Under the pieces are notes generated by a model that saw nothing but the letters and a program-made list of their open reading frames with translations, was not told the DNA's origin and made no database searches. Below are positions 59,959 through 64,000 of a DNA stretch of 64,000 nucleotides, one piece after another. The first letter of the stretch is position 1. Each line of letters begins with the position of its first letter. Source of the DNA: an uncultured Verrucomicrobiota bacterium (lineage in GTDB: Bacteria > Verrucomicrobiota > Verrucomicrobiia > Limisphaerales > UBA9464); NCBI GenBank assembly GCA_903907995.1, contig CAIVQH010000054.1:62001-126000 (forward strand), in the 5' to 3' direction. Made by a program: the position numbers and the translations under genes.

Positions 59959-60756
59959 TCAGGGATTCCGCTTATTGGCGAGCACCTTGTCCACCGTCCA
60001 GGAGTTTTCGATGATGTTTTTGTTGCTCCAGCGGCGGTGCCATTTGTCGCTGTTGGGATCAATCACCTCGTTTCGGATGGCGGCTTCAGCATGTCCATCG
60101 CAAAACATGACCACGGTGCGCCGCTCATGACGGTTGGAAGGCCATTCCGCCGGCGTCGTGGGGTCGATGTTCGCGTCAAAGGAAGCGTCCGGCATGCTGT
60201 CCGCCAGCATGATCATGTCGGAGGGGGCCACGACTTTGCCCTCCGAGAGTTCACCAACCACATCCACATCACCGCCGAGGCCGCTGTCGCCACCGGCCCC
60301 GAACGGGCCCCAGTCATTGTAGCCAATCGAGAAGCGGGTCTTTTCACTGATGCCATAAGGATCCCTACCGCCATCCGTCAGGCTGTGCGCCCCGAGTGTC
60401 TTGTTCAGGTTGGTGCTCCACGAGTTCGAGGCACCGGTGGCCGGGCACCAGAAGGAGGCACGGTTCGTTCCCATCTGCGTGAACAGCCGGGCCGGCCAGA
60501 CGTAGGTGAACTGGTAGGGCGCCTTCGCCATCAGGCAGCCCGGGTACTTCTTGTACTCCATCACGTACATCACAGTCGCCAAGCCCAACTGGCGGTCGTT
60601 GCTCATGCAGACGGTCTGCTTCGCCTTCGCTTTTGCCTTGGCCAGCGCGGGCAGCAGCATCCCCGCGAGGATCGCGATGATGGCGATGACCACGAGCAGT
60701 TCAATGAGCGTGAAAGCGCGACGACCAATGGTGGTATGGAATCGGGTCTGCTGCAT
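59959..60756 (-). CDS. Type II secretion-like pseudopilin (DUF1559-like / GspG-like)
   Basis: 265 residues from ATG 60756. Class III signal with [20 protein letters not shown]: cleavage before FTLIE with Glu at +5. It continues [20 protein letters not shown], the form seen throughout Verrucomicrobiota, Lentisphaerae and Planctomycetes. The C-terminal part has [11 protein letters not shown] after TVVMFCD, the H-x9-DG-like end. Such proteins are numerous in these genomes and their roles are mostly unknown. No secretion genes are adjacent; it is on the minus strand, downstream of tyrS. Confidence 0.9.
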   Translation of the reverse strand: MQQTRFHTTIGRRAFTLIELLVVIAIIAILAGMLLPALAKAKAKAKQTVCMSNDRQLGLATVMYVMEYKKYPGCLMAKAPYQFTYVWPARLFTQMGTNRASFWCPATGASNSWSTNLNKTLGAHSLTDGGRDPYGISEKTRFSIGYNDWGPFGAGGDSGLGGDVDVVGELSEGKVVAPSDMIMLADSMPDASFDANIDPTTPAEWPSNRHERRTVVMFCDGHAEAAIRNEVIDPNSDKWHRRWSNKNIIENSWTVDKVLANKRNP

Positions 60757-60887
60757 AAGTGCTAATGGGGCGGTGGACGCATTCAAGCTGCTCGCCCTCG
60801 CCCCGGCCAGCCATGCCAAGGAGGCACGACCGGCTATTCCAGATGCACGCGCCGATCTGAAGCCTGTCTGAAAATCCCGACGGACTC

Positions 60888-62168
60888 CTAGCGCGCTGTG
60901 ACCACTGCATAGTTGCGTTTGCCCTTCCGCAGCAGCAGATGCATGCCGAAAAGCAGATCCTCCGTCGTGGCCGCCCTCGCCACCTCCGTGAGGCGGACGT
61001 TGTTGAGATAAAGGCCGCCCCCTTCCAGATCCTTCCGTGCCTGCCCTTTGCTCGGAGCCAGCCCGGCATGCACAAACAATTCAACCAGGGGCATTCCCGG
61101 CGCGGCGAGCTTCGCCGCTTCCAACTCTTTTGAAGGCACTTCGCCCACGATGTCCTTGAACGTGCCTTCGCCGATGCCTTCGAGGCCGCCGCCGAACAGG
61201 ATCTCGCTCGCCCGGATGGCCTCGTGCGTGGCCGCCTCGCCGTGCAGCAGGTCGGTAACGGCCTTCGCGAGGGCGCGGTGGGCCACGCGCGCGCCGGGAT
61301 TCGCCGTGTGCTGCGCCTCCAGCGAATCGATTTCTTCGCGGCCGAGGAAGGTGAAGTATTTCAGGTAGCGGATGACATCGCGGTCGTCGGCATTCACCCA
61401 GAACTGGTAGAAGCGATAGACGCTCGTGCGCTGGGGGCTGAGCCAGATGGTGCCGCTCTCGGTCTTGCCGAACTTCGTACCGTCCGCCTTGGTGATGAGC
61501 GGCAGCGTGAGCCCGAACGCCGGCTTGCCGAGCTTCTTGCGGATCAGGTCGATGCCGGCGGTGATATTGCCCCACTGGTCCGATCCGCCGATCTGCAGGT
61601 CGCAGCCCTGATCACGGCTCAGCACGTAGAAATCAAACGCCTGGAGCAGCATGTAGCTGAATTCCGTGTAGCTGATGCCCACCTCGCGGTCCTCCATGCG
61701 CGCGCGCACGGACTCCTTGGCGACCATCTGGTTCACCGTGAAATGCTTCCCGATATCGCGCAGGAACTCGATGAAGGTGATCCCGTCGGTCCATTCCGCA
61801 TTATCCACCAGGCGCGCGGTGTTGGGGGTTACCGTGAAGTCCAGGAGCCGCGCGAGCTGCGGGCGCACCCCGGCGACGTTGGCGGCGATGCCCTCCTTGG
61901 TGAGGAGCTGCCGCTCGGCCGTCTTGCCGCTGGGATCGCCGATGCTGCCGGTCGCGCCGCCCGCGACGGCGATGGGGACGTGCCCGGCGTTCTGGAACCG
62001 GCGCAGCGTGATCAGCGGCACCAGGCTGCCGACGTGCAGGGAATCCGCCGTCGGATCAAAGCCGCAGTACAGCGTGACCGAACCGGCCGCGAGCCGCTTG
62101 CCCAGCTCCTCGGTATCGGTGCAATCGGACACCAGCCCACGCCACTGCAGTTCTTCGAAAATGTTCAT
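60888..62168 (-). CDS. tyrS: Tyrosyl-tRNA synthetase
   Basis: 426 residues, normal bacterial TyrRS length. Class I motifs: the HIGH equivalent at H45 ([11 protein letters not shown]), the tyrosine-binding region [28 protein letters not shown] and the KMSKS equivalent [10 protein letters not shown]-terminal S4 RNA-binding domain ([32 protein letters not shown]) is present. It charges tRNA-Tyr. There is no T-box-like leader upstream; the gap holds a repeat. Confidence 0.98.
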   Translation of the reverse strand: MNIFEELQWRGLVSDCTDTEELGKRLAAGSVTLYCGFDPTADSLHVGSLVPLITLRRFQNAGHVPIAVAGGATGSIGDPSGKTAERQLLTKEGIAANVAGVRPQLARLLDFTVTPNTARLVDNAEWTDGITFIEFLRDIGKHFTVNQMVAKESVRARMEDREVGISYTEFSYMLLQAFDFYVLSRDQGCDLQIGGSDQWGNITAGIDLIRKKLGKPAFGLTLPLITKADGTKFGKTESGTIWLSPQRTSVYRFYQFWVNADDRDVIRYLKYFTFLGREEIDSLEAQHTANPGARVAHRALAKAVTDLLHGEAATHEAIRASEILFGGGLEGIGEGTFKDIVGEVPSKELEAAKLAAPGMPLVELFVHAGLAPSKGQARKDLEGGGLYLNNVRLTEVARAATTEDLLFGMHLLLRKGKRNYAVVTAR

Positions 62169-62227
62169 CGGAGACGCGCTTTATCGGGGCGCAACGGCCC
62201 CGGCTCAAGCCGGAAGGTGGGCGCGGC

Positions 62228-62407
62228 GGAAGGAGACGGGAGCCAGTAGGCCCGTAGGTCAGTAGGTCAGACGGAGGCGCCAGTTGCCTTTTCTGACTTA
62301 CTGAGCTACTAACTCGCCTGCTGACTCGCCGTTTTGACAGCGCCCTTCGCGATCCCAACTCCTGACTCCCGGCCGTAAGGCCGCTCCGGTCTCCTGTCTC
62401 CTTCCCC
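62228..62407. repeat. Nested quasi-tandem palindromic element (GTAGGTCAGTAGGTCAG words)
   Basis: From outside in: GGAAGGAGACGGGAG (62228-62242) faces GGTCTCCTGTCTCCTTCCC (62388-62406), and GTAGGCCCGTAGGTCAGTAG (62247 on) faces CTGACTTACTGAGCTACTAA (62293 on). It fills the space between tyrS and the S9 peptidase gene and ends at the latter's stop. Its inner words match 7911-8026. Confidence 0.75.
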
Positions 62408-64000
62408 TCAAGGCTTCAGATAGACTTTCAGCCAGTCGAAGATGGTCTGGTGCCACAGTTCGCTGTTCTGGGGCTTGAGCACCCAGTGGCCTTCATCAGG
62501 AAAGATGAGCAGCTTGGACGGAATACCCCGACGCTGTAGCGCCGTGAAAAGGTCCAGCCCCTGCGCGATGGGCACCCGGAAATCGAGCTCGTTGTGGATG
62601 ACGAGATTCGGCGTCTTGAACTGCTTCGCAAAACGGTGGGGCGAGCCCTCATTGAACTCCGGATGCTCCCACGGGATGCCGTGGTCCCACTCATCAAACC
62701 ACAGCTCCTCGGTCGTGCCGTACATCGTGTCGAAGTTGTACACGCCGCAGTGCGTGATCAGCGTCTTGAACTTGTCGGTGTGCCCCTGGAACCAGTTCAT
62801 CATGAAGCCCCCGTAGGAGGCTCCGGCCGCCGCCATCCGCGTGCTGTCGATGTAGGGCTGCTGCTCCAGCAGGGCCAGGCACGCCATCAGGTCCTCGTAA
62901 ACCTTGCCGCTCCAATCCCCGGAAATCTCGTCAGTGAACTTCTGCCCGAAGCCGGTCGAGCCGCGCGGATTCGGCAGAGCGATGACGTAGCCCTGCGCCG
63001 CCCACAGCTCCGCGTTCCAGCGCGCCGACCACGAATCCATGAACGCCCCCTGCGGCCCGCCGTGGACCCAGAACACGAGCGGGTACTTCTTCGCCGCATC
63101 AAAACCCGGCGGCTTCACGATCCACATCTGCACCGGCGTGCCGCCCGCACCCTTCACCGTGACCGATTCCGGTTTGTTGACCTCCAAGCGGGCGAGCAGT
63201 TCGTCGTTCGCATGAGTCAGCTGAGTGACCGTGCCACCGTCGATGGAAACACTCTGCATGGCGGCGGGCGAAGCCAGTTCGCTGCGGGTGAAGACCACGG
63301 TGCGCCCATCAGGCGTGATGACGGCCTCGCCGCTGGCACCACCGGTGGTGATGGGCTTCGGCATGCCACCTGCGACGGGGATGGTCCAGAGCCGCTTCGT
63401 GGCCTTGTCCTCGGCGGCGAAGACCAGCGACTTGCCGTCCGGCGTCCAGGCGAAATCCTCGACCCACGCGTCAAAACCCTCGGTCAGGCTCCGCGACTGG
63501 CGAGTGGCACGATCCAGCAGCATGAGCTGCCAGCGATCCGCCTCGAACCCAGGCCGGCTCTGCGCGCGGTAGGCCATGAATTTCCCGTCCGGCGAAAAGC
63601 GCGCATAGCCATCGGCGGCGGGATTCTTCGTGAGCTGCCGTCGCTCGCCGGTTCTGAGATTCACGGCCCACAGGTCGTGATTGGTGCTCCAGGCCTCCTC
63701 CCGCGCCGGCGTGGGGGTGGCGGTGTAAACCAGTTCCGTGCTGTCGGGGGAAAAGGTGAACTCATCGCCCGCCTCGAACGTGGTGGAGGTCGGCACGGCA
63801 TCGCGGTCGCCGGGAGTCAGGTCGCGCGGCTCACCCGCGCTGGCGCCGCCCAGGATCGGCACCACGAAGAGATGCTGCCGCTTGCCTTCGACCCACGAGT
63901 CCCAATGGCGGTAGAGCAGCTGGGTGATGACGCGCGCCTTCACCTTGCTCTTCTCACGCTCGTCGAGCTTCGCCTTGTTGGCCTTGTCCGACTCCGCAAA
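62408..64000 (-). CDS. S9-family prolyl oligopeptidase-like peptidase (5' end outside window)
   Basis: The frame is open to base 64000, so the N-terminus lies outside; 530 residues are visible. A TolB-like propeller comes first (FTFSPDSTELVYTATPTP, YARFSPDGKFMAYRAQSRPG, DFAWTPDGKSLVFAAEDKAT), then the catalytic domain: LVFWVHGGPQGAFMDSWSAR, LPNPRGSTGFGQKFTDEISG, nucleophile AAGASYGGFMMNWFQGH, Asp in HNELDFRVPIAQG and His in FPDEGHWVLKPQNS. This is the dipeptidyl/acylaminoacyl peptidase layout. Probably periplasmic in this group; cannot be judged here without the start. Confidence 0.92.
   Translation of the reverse strand, partial: FAESDKANKAKLDEREKSKVKARVITQLLYRHWDSWVEGKRQHLFVVPILGGASAGEPRDLTPGDRDAVPTSTTFEAGDEFTFSPDSTELVYTATPTPAREEAWSTNHDLWAVNLRTGERRQLTKNPAADGYARFSPDGKFMAYRAQSRPGFEADRWQLMLLDRATRQSRSLTEGFDAWVEDFAWTPDGKSLVFAAEDKATKRLWTIPVAGGMPKPITTGGASGEAVITPDGRTVVFTRSELASPAAMQSVSIDGGTVTQLTHANDELLARLEVNKPESVTVKGAGGTPVQMWIVKPPGFDAAKKYPLVFWVHGGPQGAFMDSWSARWNAELWAAQGYVIALPNPRGSTGFGQKFTDEISGDWSGKVYEDLMACLALLEQQPYIDSTRMAAAGASYGGFMMNWFQGHTDKFKTLITHCGVYNFDTMYGTTEELWFDEWDHGIPWEHPEFNEGSPHRFAKQFKTPNLVIHNELDFRVPIAQGLDLFTALQRRGIPSKLLIFPDEGHWVLKPQNSELWHQTIFDWLKVYLKP

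Noticed and set aside
62169-62407. T-box or other riboswitch leader for tyrS
   Set aside because: The gap is filled by a quasi-tandem repeat; no T-box core sequence or specifier hairpin was found.

Overview
The window looks like chromosomal DNA of a GC-rich member of the Verrucomicrobiota, most likely a Limisphaerales/Pedosphaera-type lineage. This rests on gene content, not on rRNA, of which there is none here. The pointers are: a DUF1549/DUF1553 plus DUF1501 gene pair; a pseudopilin with the [10 protein letters not shown] start followed by [12 protein letters not shown]; many secreted Ig-like and RCC1-type proteins; a GreA-type factor with a very long N-terminal extension; a rhombotarget/rhombosortase pair; tandem DUF3570/DUF4266 genes; and many palindromic intergenic repeats made of short quasi-tandem words.

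Layout. 1-5.7 kb: the end of an ABC-2 permease gene, a XerD-type recombinase, and a minus-strand padR / Wzz-like / sialidase operon with a clear PadR-type palindrome (5701-5719). 5.8-13.8 kb: secreted carbohydrate and surface genes (aldose epimerase, SMP-30 lactonase, a beta-propeller protein, a GH76-like hydrolase, the DUF1549/DUF1501 pair). 13.9-17.3 kb: dnaA, a PII protein, a class V aminotransferase. 17.4-25.5 kb: small and hypothetical proteins, a PPOX-fold protein, a lipoprotein, a SPASM radical SAM enzyme, a secreted alpha/beta hydrolase and a DUF1275 membrane protein.

25.6-35.0 kb is the most striking part. A two-component system is followed on the same strand by two tandem copies of DUF3570 outer-membrane protein / TlpA-like thioredoxin / DUF4266 lipoprotein / Ig-like protein. 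The second copy has an extra DsbD-alpha-like protein. I read this as an envelope thiol/metal or redox system of unknown function. It ends at a pyruvate kinase gene that has lost its N-terminal half.

35.9-43.5 kb is mostly housekeeping: greA-like, rsmB, a PLP decarboxylase, a radical SAM protein and an ABC exporter. 43.6-50.5 kb holds an AlbA_2 protein, a 1034-residue secreted multidomain protein and a 7+7-blade RCC1 protein. 50.8-52.4 kb has tRNA-Thr(TGT) followed by an integrase remnant fused tail-to-tail to a truncated acyltransferase. 52.6-57 kb: UvrD-type helicase with an in-frame palindromic insertion, rhombotarget lipoprotein, a rhombosortase that seems to lack its serine, and trmB. 57.1-59.9 kb: a low-GC serine recombinase fragment lies between a truncated secreted-protein gene and a comEC gene cut at its HVFA motif. 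60-64 kb: pseudopilin, tyrS and an S9 peptidase running off the right edge.

Two themes recur. One is decayed mobile elements that have left truncated host genes (pyk, comEC, acyltransferase). The other is a dense set of intergenic inverted repeats, one of which has entered a coding sequence in frame. All family calls come from reading motifs by eye; no database search was run.
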